Shown: positions 1 through 9,012 of the stretch, in pieces
Layout: every line of letters starts with the position of its first letter
Numbering within the stretch: the stretch's first letter is position 1
DNA from: HGM13006 sp963650135
Lineage (GTDB): Bacteria; Bacillota; Clostridia; Oscillospirales; Oscillospiraceae
Direction: 5' to 3'
NCBI GenBank assembly: GCA_963650135.1
Contig: CAVJLG010000079.1
Coordinates: 1-57,187, forward strand
DNA length: 57,187 nt
The notes under the pieces: generated by a model
Databases searched by the model: none
What the model was told of the DNA's origin: nothing
The model's input: the letters and a program-made list of their open reading frames with translations, nothing else
Translations under genes and position numbers: made by a program

Positions 1-159
1 TCCTTTATTGAATCGCTTTGACCTCGATGTTCAATGTGTGTTTTGCTCATCTCTATTCTGTAACTGACACGTTTTTCACCGTAGTTCCCCCAGTAAGTAT
101 ATTGTTGCATATATTTCCGCGTGCAGCGTGGAGAAAAGGTGGGAATACGAAAGAATAAA

Positions 160-207
160 AAAGCCGCGAAATCCCGATGGAAATCTCGGAATTTCGCAGC
201 TTTTTAG
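160..207. terminator. Bidirectional intrinsic terminator
   Basis: A near-perfect hairpin pairs GCCGCGAAATCCCGA with the downstream arm TCGGAATTTCGCAGC. It has a T run on the plus side (201-205) and an A run on the plus side before it, so it could end transcription from either direction. It lies just beyond the stop of the minus-strand fragment at 290. Bases 1-127 hold no gene I can support. Confidence 0.7.
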
Positions 208-289
208 CTTTTATGGAGGTCTTTCTCTTATGATTTATGTTTTTGAGACATTCACAGCACGCATTCAAATCATTGTTGTTTTTACTTTC

Positions 290-478
290 TTACTTCTTCT
301 TGCGAAGGCTGTTAATTATTTTTTTAATACACCACACATACTTATCTGCTCGAATGTCCCAAAGAAGTTTTCGAGCGTATGTTACCTTGTTACTAAGCTC
401 ATCTTCATCCATGGTTGTTGTGGTGTGAGTCACTTGTATATCACCTGCCGGAACGGTGTATTTGTCCATTCGCAGATC
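290..478 (-). pseudogene. C-terminal fragment of an unrecognised minus-strand protein
   Basis: The last ~60 codons of a minus-strand reading frame look like natural protein (mixed, Lys-rich, ending RKKK) and run into the terminator at 160-207. Upstream of about position 478 the minus strand becomes the antisense of a different, plus-strand fragment, so the gene has lost its 5' part at that junction. I do not recognise the family. The plus-strand frame starting at 128 is an artefact made of the antisense of this piece joined to the next one. Confidence 0.3.
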
Positions 479-838
479 AACAACAATAGTAAGGATCGCA
501 CAGCAGTGGATGGAAAGACCGTCTACGGTCACAACATCGCCCTGTCCAATATGACCCTGGCAGGCGACATTCTCCACGAGGACTATGAACGCACCATGAG
601 TGTGAATATGTCCTGCATGGACTATACGGGCGCGCTCAAAAATGTGTATTTGACCATGGATCATGCCAGCAAGTGGACAGCCACCGGAGACAGCACCGTT
701 GTGCTCATGGGAGATATTCATCCTGAGCAGATCGACGGCAACGGCATGATTACCATCCATGCGCATGCGGGAGAAGGCTGCGAACTGTCCGGCACCTACG
801 CACTGGAAAGCGGCGGCAAACTGATCTTCGACCTGTAA
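479..838 (+). pseudogene. C-terminal fragment of a repetitive, probably surface beta-helix protein
   Basis: About 120 codons ending at the stop before 841 read as a repetitive beta-rich tail: alternating short strands such as VYLTMDHASKW followed by TGDSTVVLMG and a terminal G-G-K-L-I-F-D-L. Gut Firmicutes carry large surface or adhesin-like proteins with this style of repeat (family knowledge). There is no credible start codon or signal peptide, because the upstream sequence belongs to a different gene in the opposite orientation. This is therefore a remnant. It sits 29 bases before the transporter at 868, but nothing shows a functional link. Confidence 0.4.
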
Positions 839-867
839 GGAATCGGGAAGAATAAGGAGAAATCAAT

Positions 868-2265
868 ATGGAAAACGCATTTTCTAAGAGGAATTTGAAA
901 AACTATCTGGCGATTTTCCTTGGAATTACAGCAGCCCAAGGGTTAGGCGCTTCGTTCGTATCATCGTTTCTGAGCTTTACCTATACAGAGTACTTTGCGG
1001 TTCCCATTGCAATCGTCAGCGTGGTTTTGTCCATTGGCGTTGTGGTGGATGGCTTTTCCGACTTTGTGATGGGTATTGTGATTGACCGTGTAAAGACCAA
1101 ACACGGAAAAATCAAGCACTGGTTTTTGTGGATGGCAGTTCCCATGGCGCTGACTACCGCACTGCTGTTTACCGTACCAATCAACTCTCCCACGGTATTC
1201 AAGGTGATCTGGCTGTTTACTATCTATAACCTGTTTAACACCGCCGTCACCGCAGTTCGGCTTCCGGCCAACACCATGCCCGCCGTCATCAGCAAAAACG
1301 AAAAGGTTCGTACCATCGGCGGCTTTATGATTGCCATTGCTGCAACCCTTTGCAGTATGGTTACCAACGCCGTAACGGTTCCCACTATCGCATTCCTTGG
1401 GGATGGCGTTGTTGGGTATCGGAATTTTGCCATTATTCTGGCAATTCTGACGCTGATATTCTGCCTGGCAGCGTACTTCCTGACCACCGAGGAAAAGTAT
1501 ACCGCGCAAAGTGATTCCACCGCCGTGGAGCACAACCATAAGGGCACAAACCTGACCATTTGGCAGCAGATCAAGTACCTGCTCAAAAACAAGTACTGGG
1601 TAATCTCTCTTGGTATGACCGTACCGTTTAACATTGGTGCTGGCGTTATCATGGGCTGTGCCGCATATTTCTGCGAGTTCATTCTGCATGATCTGGGCTT
1701 CTTTGGCGTGTATATGACCGTCATTATGATCGCAACAACAATCGGTACGGTTTTCTGGATGCCATTCTGCCAGAAGCTCGATGCAAGACAGCTGTTTATT
1801 ATCAATGCGATTCTTGGCATCATCGGCTACGGAATGACGGCTGCTTCTCTGCTGGTCATGGAAAACAACACGATGGTATTTCTGATTGGCAGCTTCATCG
1901 TATCCTTTGGTGACGGCATCAACTGTGATCTGGCTCCGACCCTTACCGCCCGTGTGGTAGACTACGGCGAGTATGTCCATCACGAGCGTCAGGAAGGGCT
2001 TTGCTTCAGCGGAAAGACCGTGGTACAGAAGGTTGTCAGCGCGCTGTGTACTGCCATTCTTGGCTTTGCGCTGGCTGGCGCAGGCTATGTTTCGGGCTAT
2101 TTCCCCGAAAGCGCCGGAACCTGCCTGATTATCCTGCTGACGGTAGTTCCCACTGTGGCCTATGTGCTAATGCTGGTCAGCTCCTGTGCCTTTAAGCTGG
2201 ATCGCGCCAAGATGGACGAGATCAATGAGGAGCTGGAGCGCAGAAGACAAGCAGCAAGCAACTGA
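868..2265 (+). CDS. MFS/GPH-family (MelB-like) sugar:cation symporter
   Basis: A 465-residue protein with about 12 hydrophobic segments and no signal peptide. Residues ~60-85 carry the GPH/MelB landmark D-G-F-S-D-F-x-M-G followed by D-R-x-K-T-K-H-G-K, the loop between helices 2 and 3 that marks the glycoside-pentoside-hexuronide:cation symporters. Length is typical of the family (450-500). The start is supported by AAGGAG eight bases upstream of the ATG. It would import a glycoside or a related organic solute with Na+ or H+; the substrate cannot be read from sequence. The gene is convergent with the PucR-type regulator and has no sugar-catabolic neighbour, so it may be a stand-alone transporter. 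GPH family membership is clear; substrate is unknown. Confidence 0.85.
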   Translation: MENAFSKRNLKNYLAIFLGITAAQGLGASFVSSFLSFTYTEYFAVPIAIVSVVLSIGVVVDGFSDFVMGIVIDRVKTKHGKIKHWFLWMAVPMALTTALLFTVPINSPTVFKVIWLFTIYNLFNTAVTAVRLPANTMPAVISKNEKVRTIGGFMIAIAATLCSMVTNAVTVPTIAFLGDGVVGYRNFAIILAILTLIFCLAAYFLTTEEKYTAQSDSTAVEHNHKGTNLTIWQQIKYLLKNKYWVISLGMTVPFNIGAGVIMGCAAYFCEFILHDLGFFGVYMTVIMIATTIGTVFWMPFCQKLDARQLFIINAILGIIGYGMTAASLLVMENNTMVFLIGSFIVSFGDGINCDLAPTLTARVVDYGEYVHHERQEGLCFSGKTVVQKVVSALCTAILGFALAGAGYVSGYFPESAGTCLIILLTVVPTVAYVLMLVSSCAFKLDRAKMDEINEELERRRQAASN

Positions 2266-2303
2266 TTTCACCGTACAATCGAGTCACTCTCCTTACTTTC
2301 AAA

Positions 2304-2335
2304 ACTGGCTGTCGCGGATGCGGCAGCCAGCTTTG
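2304..2335. terminator. Weak terminator between convergent genes
   Basis: The arms CTGGCTG (2305-2311) and CAGCCAG (2324-2330) form a hairpin followed by CTTTGTC. It separates the GPH symporter from the convergent PucR-type gene. The short U run makes it a weak call. Confidence 0.45.
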
Positions 2336-2345
2336 TCTATGTCGC

Positions 2346-3941
2346 TTATTCCATCAGGCATAGCGTCAAAAACGTTGTCATCAGCTCCGCCTGAAATTCT
2401 GCGTCCTTCAGAGACATTTGCATGACTTCTTCGATCCGGCGGACGTGATAGACAATGCTGTTTCGGTGCATATGGAGATACTCCGCAGTATCCGTCAGCT
2501 TACAGTTGCACACCAGATAGGCATAGAGGATCGCCACCTGATTGGTATTCGCGGCGCGGGAGGACTTTACAAGCTCCAGCAGCTTCATATTGCAGAAACT
2601 GTGATAGGGAACGGTTTCGCAGAAGGATGCCACCATATGGGCGCGGCAAAAATCGTTGTAGTCAAACAGAATCGCGCCGCTTCCGGTCAGATGGAGGTGA
2701 AATTCCTTTGCGAATTGGCTGTCCCGCAGCCGTAGGCCCAGCATTCTGGCCTGATATGCCTGAATATGCGCGAGCTTCATTTCGCTCAGGGTGAAAAATC
2801 TGCGGCTAAACCCGGCACAGAGGTCGTATTCCACCAGCCGCCCCCGCAGTTGCTCCAGAAATCCGGAGAAGCGGTGATCCGCAGCCTCTCCCACCTCTGA
2901 GAAATGGATCAGGACAAGGACTTCATCCTCATACTTGCAGGCGCGGGCGTTGGGGTGCAGGCTCTCACAGCCGCGGATGAAGAAGTCCACCGGAATATTC
3001 TGCGCCGCTGTCTGGCTTCCGCCAATGCTGACCAGAAAGTAGGAGGATTCATAGGGCAGGGAAAGGCGTTCGGCCCGCGCTTCGATTTCCTCCTGGGGGA
3101 TCTCCTTTTCTGAGAGCAGATCCTGCATCAGATAGGCATACCCGGTGGCAATAGTGTCATTGATGAGATCCATTTGCAGCAGGGCCTGGCTGAGCGTCTT
3201 TCCAAGCACCTTGACCAGCTGCCGATACCATGGGGCGTAGGGCTTCTCCGAAAACACGATGTACAAAATGGCGGACAGCTTTCCGCCGGAGTAGATCCGG
3301 TAAAATAGCTGGGCATAGGGGGAAATCGGGCTCGTTTCAAACAGCAGCATCGGGTCTGCCTCTGGGCCTGCCTGAGGGAAGAAGTTCAGCTTTTGCAGAT
3401 ACTGGGCCGTTTTGTGGCTTAGCCCGCCATACCTCTGAATTTCCGCAAAGAGCGCATCATCGGAAGAAAGCCGGGAGGATGCAATCAGCTTTAAGCTGGG
3501 ATCGTAGAGCTGAATAGGGTTCTGCACCATTTCAGTGGCAATATTGATAAGCTCACCGATTTGTCCATCCTTCAGCATGCAGTAATCCATGCTGCTGAGC
3601 CATTTTGCATAGTGAAAGACGATGGCAATAGCCTGATTTAACACCTCACACAGCTCCAGCTCCGTTTCGATGGCAGCACAGCAGCCCTTCGGACATTTGC
3701 CGCCTGGGAGACAGACGTACAGAATGCAGGGGGCTTGCTCTGCGTGGCGTTCCCCCATGATGCGCTGAACCGCATCAGCTCTGGACCCATCGGTCAGGTA
3801 AATGATTTGCGGCTTGAGAATCTTTGGAGCGCTGGGCAGCAGCTCAATTCCATGGTAGACGCAATCCATTTGTGCTGCGCTGTACTGCGTGATTTGACAG
3901 CCCTCCAGCTGGTCGAATAGCATGCCGAGTGCAATATCCAT
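2346..3941 (-). CDS. PucR-family transcriptional regulator
   Basis: A 531-residue protein. The C-terminal ~70 residues are a PucR-type helix-turn-helix (HTH_30): L-x-A-Y-L-x-C-N-x-x-x-T-D-T-A-E-Y-L-H-M-H-R-N-S-I-x-Y-H-x-R-R-I, near residues 470-505. The central part resembles the GGDEF-like/CdaR ligand domain and the N-terminus the PucR sensory domain. I chose the ATG at 3941 because AGAGGG lies eight bases upstream; a longer frame to 3983 lacks such a site. PucR/CdaR proteins usually activate adjacent catabolic genes in response to a small-molecule substrate. This gene is divergent from the membrane protein, flavoenzyme and GntP permease genes, with a perfect 13-bp inverted repeat (4037-4073) between them, so it is the obvious candidate regulator of that operon. 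Confidence 0.85.
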   Translation of the reverse strand: MDIALGMLFDQLEGCQITQYSAAQMDCVYHGIELLPSAPKILKPQIIYLTDGSRADAVQRIMGERHAEQAPCILYVCLPGGKCPKGCCAAIETELELCEVLNQAIAIVFHYAKWLSSMDYCMLKDGQIGELINIATEMVQNPIQLYDPSLKLIASSRLSSDDALFAEIQRYGGLSHKTAQYLQKLNFFPQAGPEADPMLLFETSPISPYAQLFYRIYSGGKLSAILYIVFSEKPYAPWYRQLVKVLGKTLSQALLQMDLINDTIATGYAYLMQDLLSEKEIPQEEIEARAERLSLPYESSYFLVSIGGSQTAAQNIPVDFFIRGCESLHPNARACKYEDEVLVLIHFSEVGEAADHRFSGFLEQLRGRLVEYDLCAGFSRRFFTLSEMKLAHIQAYQARMLGLRLRDSQFAKEFHLHLTGSGAILFDYNDFCRAHMVASFCETVPYHSFCNMKLLELVKSSRAANTNQVAILYAYLVCNCKLTDTAEYLHMHRNSIVYHVRRIEEVMQMSLKDAEFQAELMTTFLTLCLME

Positions 3942-4036
3942 TGTAATCCCTCTGTTTCGTCGTATGGTCATAAATACGCCCACTTATAACAATTTTACTA
4001 TAGCAGATTTGAATTTACAATCCATTGTGCAAAGAG

Positions 4037-4073
4037 TACAAATCGCAGGAAATATGCGTCCCTGCGATTTGTA
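4037..4073. promoter_or_regulatory. Perfect 13-bp inverted repeat in the divergent promoter region
   Basis: TACAAATCGCAGG (4037-4049) is repeated as its exact reverse complement at 4061-4073 with an 11-base spacer. It lies between the divergent PucR-type gene and the operon starting at 4162. It could be the operator of the PucR-type regulator or a hairpin in the operon leader; no U run follows, so it is not a terminator. Confidence 0.55.
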
Positions 4074-4161
4074 TGCGCGCCACAATGCGTGGAGACGCAG
4101 AAATCAATAAACTAAAGACAGCTGCAATCCAAACGAAATATGTCGGGAAAGGAAGATGCTT

Positions 4162-4479
4162 ATGAACAATCAGAGCAGATTATTCAGGGCTCTGGGGATC
4201 AAGCCCAACGGACTGCACATTTCACGGTCCCTGATTCTGGGCTATCTCATCGCCTTTGGCGTGTCCGCGGCTGTTTTGGAGCTGTTGGGCTTCCAAACGG
4301 CAGCCATGTACCTGCTTGCCATCGGCAGCGCGGCATTTGTGGCAACGGATGTTTTGATGGAAATGCTGGAGGGCAAGAAAGCCTCCACCTTCCATAATGT
4401 CCACGGTGTTGTGATCTGCATGATATGCGGCGCAACCATAGTGGCCTGTCTTGTGTTCCTGCTGAGAGAATTGTTCTGA
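4162..4479 (+). CDS. Small three-helix membrane protein, function unknown
   Basis: A 105-residue protein with three predicted membrane segments: around residues 24-44 (leading hydrophobic stretch LILGYLIAFGV), 48-66 and 82-102. An ATG six bases earlier (4156) is in frame, but GGAAAGGAAG ends directly against it, so 4162 has the better spacing. No family is recognised. It is the first gene of a plus-strand operon followed by a flavin-dependent oxidoreductase (77 bases later) and a GntP-type permease. Small proteins in such positions can be transporter accessory subunits, but that is only inference from position. Confidence 0.7.
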   Translation: MNNQSRLFRALGIKPNGLHISRSLILGYLIAFGVSAAVLELLGFQTAAMYLLAIGSAAFVATDVLMEMLEGKKASTFHNVHGVVICMICGATIVACLVFLLRELF

Positions 4480-4556
4480 TCGGCAGGACGAAGATCCCGT
4501 ATCGACAGCTTTCCGATGCAGCTGCACTTCAAATCCACGCAAAAGGAGATCGTATT

Positions 4557-6557
4557 ATGAGTCAAAAATATCAACACATTCTCTCGCCGCTGAAGATCGG
4601 CAATGTGATCCTGAAGGATCGGCTTTGCTGCTCCAACTCATCCATTCACTACATTCAGGGGCCTGAGAAGTACCCGTCCGAGGGCTTTATTGCCGACCTT
4701 GCAAATCGTGCCCGGAACGGCGCTGCCTACATTACTGTGGGCGAATGGTCCAACCCCATCCAGCATATCGACCCGGCGGAGGGCGCAGATGGACGACATA
4801 TGCCGTCGATGGATATTACGGATGTGGAAAACCAGAACTATTACACCGCCATGTGCGATGACGTCCATTTCTATGGCTCCAAGCTTCTGGTCTACACCAA
4901 CATTGAAATGCCCGATTCCTATTCGCTGCTGGGCGGATGGGGCCACGATGCGGCCGGTAATGAGCACTGCTATCAGCCCCTGCCGGAGGATATGATGGAG
5001 GGCGTGATCTGTCAGTTTGTCGAAAAGCTCAAGCTGTACAAGGGCGTTGGCTATGACGGCATCAGTATCCGCGGCGACTACATTCTGTGCGGAACCGATG
5101 GAGAACGAGTGGACGAGTACGGTGGAAGTCCGGAAAATCGCGCGCGCTTCCTGAACAGACTGCTTTCTGCGGTCAAAAAGCGTCTGGGCAAGGACTTCCT
5201 GATCGAAATGGTTCTGCACGGCGAACAGCTTCTGGGCTACGCAGGCGAGGTAAGCTACGGCTATTCGCTGGACGACGCACTGGAGTTTCTGAAGCTCACC
5301 GAACAGTATGTGGATATCGTCCAGCTGCGGGAAAAGAATCTGGCGCTGGCCCATCCGCTGTCCTACAACTCCACCAAGGGCGTCCATGGCACCATCGAAT
5401 ACGCCAAAGCTGTCCGGGCCGCCGGAATCAACGTGGCAATCGCAGTCAACGGCGGCTATCAGGATCCGGACGAGATCGAGCAGTATCTGGCGGACGGGAT
5501 CATTGATCTGGCAAGCGCCGCAAGAGCCTTTTACTGCGATCCCGACTACTTCCAGAAAATCCGGGAAGGACGGGGCGAGGACGTCGTTCCATGCCTGCGC
5601 TGCAACAAGTGCCATGGCTCTCCCACACCCCCGTGGCATATTGTGTGCTCCGTGAACCCCATGCTGGGGCAGGAGTCCCGGCTGCATCGTCTGATTGCTA
5701 AAAAGCCCGAGCGCTCCAAGCATGTGGCAGTGATCGGCGGCGGCCTTTCCGGTCTGCTGGCAGCAACTATCGCAGCAAACAGAGGCCATGAGGTTGTGCT
5801 GTTTGAAAAGACCGGCTATCTGGGCGGTCAGCTGTTCCACGGGGATTATTTCAGCTTTAAGTGGACGGTTCGGGATTATCGGCTGTGGCTGATCCGTGAA
5901 GCGCAGAAGGCCGGGGTGGACATCCGCCTGCACAGTGATATCTCGCCGGATAGAATTCGGCAGATGGGCTTTGACGCTGTGGTCGTGGCAATCGGAAGCT
6001 CGCCGAATATCCCGGAGATCTCCGGCGCATTTGATGCAGATGGGAAACCGACCTGCCCCACCTGCCATGAGGTCATTGGACACGAGGATCAGCTGGGAAA
6101 GAAGGTGGCAATCATCGGCGGCTCCAGCACCGGTACCGAGACCGGCATGTATCTGGCGGAGCACGGCCATGACGTAACCATTTACACCCGTCAGGAGCGG
6201 CTGGCTCACGAAATCAATCATATGCACTCCTTCTCTCTGTGCGATGTGGTGGCTGGCGAGGATGGAAAGGGCAAAATGCTCTCCGCATGGGAGCGCTACC
6301 CCAATCTCACCAGCATTGTCAAGGCCAGCGTCGTCAGCATTACCAGCAGCACCGTGACCTACAAGGACGAGCTTGGAAATGTAGAGGACAATGTGTACGA
6401 CAATGTGGTGATCTGCGGCGGCATTCGTCCCAAGCAGGAGGAGGCCCTGTCCTACGTTGGCTGCGCCGATGAGTTCTACATGGTTGGCGAGTGCGCCGAA
6501 AGCAAAAATATTCAGCAGTGCGTCCGGGATGCGTATTCCAAAGCGCTACAAATCTAA
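4557..6557 (+). CDS. Old Yellow Enzyme/2-enoate reductase-type NAD(P)H:flavin oxidoreductase
   Basis: A 666-residue modular flavoenzyme. Residues ~1-370 are an OYE-type FMN TIM barrel. Around 385-415 is the Cys cluster C-x2-C-x2-C with a further Cys ~12 residues on, the usual 4Fe-4S ligands. Residues ~430-460 are an FAD Rossmann motif (VIGGGLSGLLAA), and a second dinucleotide motif follows near residue 520 (IIGGSSTGTE) for NAD(P)H. This matches the 2,4-dienoyl-CoA reductase/2-enoate reductase/BaiCD group, which reduce activated C=C bonds in anaerobes. The ATG at 4557 follows AAAAGGAGATCGTATT. The frame is open further upstream to 4425, but that part overlaps the preceding gene and is not coding. 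Context (GntP-like permease, PucR regulator) suggests an imported unsaturated carboxylate, which is inferred. Confidence 0.9.
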   Translation: MSQKYQHILSPLKIGNVILKDRLCCSNSSIHYIQGPEKYPSEGFIADLANRARNGAAYITVGEWSNPIQHIDPAEGADGRHMPSMDITDVENQNYYTAMCDDVHFYGSKLLVYTNIEMPDSYSLLGGWGHDAAGNEHCYQPLPEDMMEGVICQFVEKLKLYKGVGYDGISIRGDYILCGTDGERVDEYGGSPENRARFLNRLLSAVKKRLGKDFLIEMVLHGEQLLGYAGEVSYGYSLDDALEFLKLTEQYVDIVQLREKNLALAHPLSYNSTKGVHGTIEYAKAVRAAGINVAIAVNGGYQDPDEIEQYLADGIIDLASAARAFYCDPDYFQKIREGRGEDVVPCLRCNKCHGSPTPPWHIVCSVNPMLGQESRLHRLIAKKPERSKHVAVIGGGLSGLLAATIAANRGHEVVLFEKTGYLGGQLFHGDYFSFKWTVRDYRLWLIREAQKAGVDIRLHSDISPDRIRQMGFDAVVVAIGSSPNIPEISGAFDADGKPTCPTCHEVIGHEDQLGKKVAIIGGSSTGTETGMYLAEHGHDVTIYTRQERLAHEINHMHSFSLCDVVAGEDGKGKMLSAWERYPNLTSIVKASVVSITSSTVTYKDELGNVEDNVYDNVVICGGIRPKQEEALSYVGCADEFYMVGECAESKNIQQCVRDAYSKALQI

Positions 6558-6580
6558 CAGAAACAGAAGGAGAAAAGACA

Positions 6581-7909
6581 ATGACTGCAATCAGTGTAAT
6601 TGGTATTGTAATTGCTCTAATCTTCTGCAATTACAGTGTATACCGGGGCCTTGGGCTGGCTCTGGCAGCAGTGTTCAGCTGCTTTATTATCTGGATCACC
6701 GGCGGCGTCAGCATTTCCGCCGGTTGGGACAGCGCCATTACGGAGCTGGAGCCCTACCTTGGCGCAATGATCCCCATCTATATTTTCGGCGGTATTCTGG
6801 GCCTGTTCTATGCGAAATCCGGTGCAGCGGCATCCCTGAGCCTTGCCTGTTTCCGCCCGTTTAAGAACGCAAAGAATCCGAAGGTCAAGATGCTGGGTAC
6901 GATTTTCATGTTCTTCATCATGCGTGTGCTGCTTACCCTCTCCGGCATTGACAACATGGCATTGATCGTTACAACCGTTGCCATGGTCGCGGTAATGTGC
7001 GAGGAACTGGACATCCCCAGAAAGTACGCAAACTGCCTTCTGATGATCTCCGGTACGATCCCCACCTTTATGCCCGGCGCACCGACCATGATGAATGTCA
7101 TCCTTCCCACCGCACTTCCCGGCTTCACAAGAATGAGCTGCTTTATTCCCAGACTGCTCTTTATGTTCGCATTCATTATTCTGAGCACCCTGATGGTAAG
7201 CTCTATGATCCGGCGCGCCAAGGACAAAGGCGAGCACTATGAGGCAATTCCGGGTATGGATGCCGGAGAGCTGACGGATGCAAATGTAAAGCGTCCCTTC
7301 TGGCTGCTGACCCTTGTGCCGCTGGTGGTAGTGTACATTCTCTCCGTTGTTACAACGATCTCCTCCTGGATCTGCATTATGATTGGCTGCATTGTCGCCG
7401 GTGTGCTCTTTGTTCCCTATATGAAGGTACCGGAGGGACAGAAGCGCTTTGGCTGGCTGATCAACGAGATGAACGATGCATCCATTCAGATCCCCCTGTA
7501 CTACTGCATGGATATGATGCTGGCCTACGCCATGGTATCCGTCCCCGGCTGGGCAGCCCTGACGAACTGGATGGGCACGCTGGCTACGGTCCTGCATCCT
7601 GCCTTGGCCTATGGCATTGTCTCCACGTTGCTGGTCCCGGCAGGCGTGTCGGCAGTTGTCATCAGCGCTAATCTTGCCACCGAGATTTTTATTCCCATGG
7701 GCCTCTCAGCAGCCACCTGTGGTACGCTCCTTGTGGTTTCCAATACGGTGCTTGCCAACCTGCCCAACAGCTGCGGGATGATCATGCAGGCAGAGCTGAC
7801 GGAAACGCCGCTGCGGGAAGGCTATCCCTCCATCTTTAAGACCACGGTTCTGCTGACCGGTGCAATTATGGCGGTGGCAACCGTTATGGCGATGGTTGGA
7901 ATCATGTAA
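6581..7909 (+). CDS. GntP-like organic acid permease
   Basis: A 442-residue, strongly hydrophobic protein with about 11-12 membrane segments. Near residue 155 it has the loop SGTIPTFMPGAPTMMN followed by V-I-L-P-T-A-L-P-G-F-T, which corresponds to the GntP-family loop (Pro/Gly-rich, then I-x-P-T-x-x-x-G-T). The family carries gluconate and other hydroxy- or oxo-carboxylates with protons. The ATG at 6581 follows GAAGGAGAAAAGACA; the frame extends upstream to 6491 but overlaps the flavoenzyme. It begins 23 bases after that gene, so it is co-transcribed and probably imports the flavoenzyme substrate or exports its product. The family call is moderate: other members of the ion-transporter superfamily look similar. 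Confidence 0.75.
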   Translation: MTAISVIGIVIALIFCNYSVYRGLGLALAAVFSCFIIWITGGVSISAGWDSAITELEPYLGAMIPIYIFGGILGLFYAKSGAAASLSLACFRPFKNAKNPKVKMLGTIFMFFIMRVLLTLSGIDNMALIVTTVAMVAVMCEELDIPRKYANCLLMISGTIPTFMPGAPTMMNVILPTALPGFTRMSCFIPRLLFMFAFIILSTLMVSSMIRRAKDKGEHYEAIPGMDAGELTDANVKRPFWLLTLVPLVVVYILSVVTTISSWICIMIGCIVAGVLFVPYMKVPEGQKRFGWLINEMNDASIQIPLYYCMDMMLAYAMVSVPGWAALTNWMGTLATVLHPALAYGIVSTLLVPAGVSAVVISANLATEIFIPMGLSAATCGTLLVVSNTVLANLPNSCGMIMQAELTETPLREGYPSIFKTTVLLTGAIMAVATVMAMVGIM

Positions 7910-7959
7910 TCGCTGATACTCACTTTCACTTGCACAATCGCTGTGCGTTCCCCCCTAAT

Positions 7960-7997
7960 GCAGCGCCGCTCCAGATATTTGCTCGGAGCGGTGCTGC
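7960..7997. terminator. GC-rich hairpin after the permease gene
   Basis: GCAGCGCCGCTCC pairs with GGAGCGGTGCTGC around an 11-base loop. No clear U run follows, so it may be a weak terminator or an RNA-stabilising hairpin. It lies in the ~140-base gap before the conjugative-element remnant. Confidence 0.4.
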
Positions 7998-8052
7998 GGT
8001 GCGATTATGGGGAAGTTGCCGATGAAAAGGTCACAAACGGCCAGTACGGATT

Positions 8053-9012
8053 TTACATTCGGCTTTTCTGACGGGATGTCTGGTGGCGTCCCGGTGTTTC
8101 AATTTGTCGGATATTCTCTTGCATGGCGGCAGCCTGTGCCCGGATTTCTTCACACATTTTGATTTGCTTCCGCACCTGCCGAAGCTCCCGGTTTAGGTCA
8201 GCCAGCTTGGTGTATAGCTCGGATTGCTGCTGAGACAATGCTTCACGGGATTCTCCACAACTGTCCAACAGCTTCACCGCATTCAGATATTGCTGTGCTT
8301 CCGCCTCCATACCGCTGTGGCCCTGATTGTAGAGCCGCTTGGCAGGAGCCAGTACTTCTTCATTTGTCAGTGCCTGAAATAGCGGCTGGCGTTTTTTCTT
8401 TTGCACATTGAGGATAGTGCGCCGTTTTGTGAGCGATTTGATTTTGACCTCTGCCTTTTCCACAAAGGCTGTCATATCTGCTTCGCCGGAAATACCATGC
8501 TCGTTGAGGAACTGAAACTGCGCCCGGAGCTGCTCGAACCTCATGACATCTTGGCGCATCTTGCCTGTAACTCTGGGCGGGTACTGCCGCTTTTCTATTT
8601 TGCCGAGGATGTAGAGATACGCCTGCCCACCGGCAGACATGTTTTTCTTTGCTCTTGCTTCTACATCGGGCTTCAGCTTCAGCGCAATCTTTCCCAGCTC
8701 CCAGTTGTCCGGATTTCTCCGGCCCTTCTGAGTATCCAATGCCCACTGCTTTGCCTCCAGCGCATCTTCAAACTCGAACACCAGCATGGTATAGGGGATT
8801 TCGTGGCCCTGGCAAATCGACAGGCGGTTATGTCCATCCACGACTCGCAGCTCCTGATCCACGATCAGCGGGGAGTAGCAGCCGTTCTGCAAAATGTCCT
8901 TTTCCAATGCCTCCTGCTGCTCCAGGGAGAGGGGCGGCAGGAGATCACGGAACTCCGGGAACACCGTGGGCGTTTTATCCGTGGAGCGGTATAGGGTTCC
9001 TGTGTTTTTCAT
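8053..9012 (-). CDS. ParB/Srx-fold N-terminal domain protein of a conjugative element
   Basis: A 319-residue protein. Residues ~25-110 form a ParB-like nuclease/CTPase-fold domain: L-S-x-E-x-x-x-x-L-E-x-x-I-x-x-x-G, then V-x-D-G-H-N-R near residue 60, the family's hallmark loop. The C-terminal half is highly charged and predicted helical/coiled coil (roughly 185-300), rich in Gln, Glu and Arg. Its ATG directly follows the SSB stop, with GGAGG inside the SSB 3' end, so the two are translationally coupled. Such ParB-fold proteins on conjugative elements act in partition, transcription control or nicking. There is no ParA partner here, so the exact role is open. Confidence 0.75.
   Translation of the reverse strand: MKNTGTLYRSTDKTPTVFPEFRDLLPPLSLEQQEALEKDILQNGCYSPLIVDQELRVVDGHNRLSICQGHEIPYTMLVFEFEDALEAKQWALDTQKGRRNPDNWELGKIALKLKPDVEARAKKNMSAGGQAYLYILGKIEKRQYPPRVTGKMRQDVMRFEQLRAQFQFLNEHGISGEADMTAFVEKAEVKIKSLTKRRTILNVQKKKRQPLFQALTNEEVLAPAKRLYNQGHSGMEAEAQQYLNAVKLLDSCGESREALSQQQSELYTKLADLNRELRQVRKQIKMCEEIRAQAAAMQENIRQIETPGRHQTSRQKSRM

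Noticed and set aside
1..49. Start of a minus-strand gene (Met-Ser-Lys-Thr-His-Ile-Glu-His...) running off the left edge
   Set aside because: Only ~16 codons, no clear ribosome site and no recognisable family.
128..838. 236-codon plus-strand gene
   Set aside because: The first half is the antisense of a minus-strand fragment; only the C-terminal part looks like protein.
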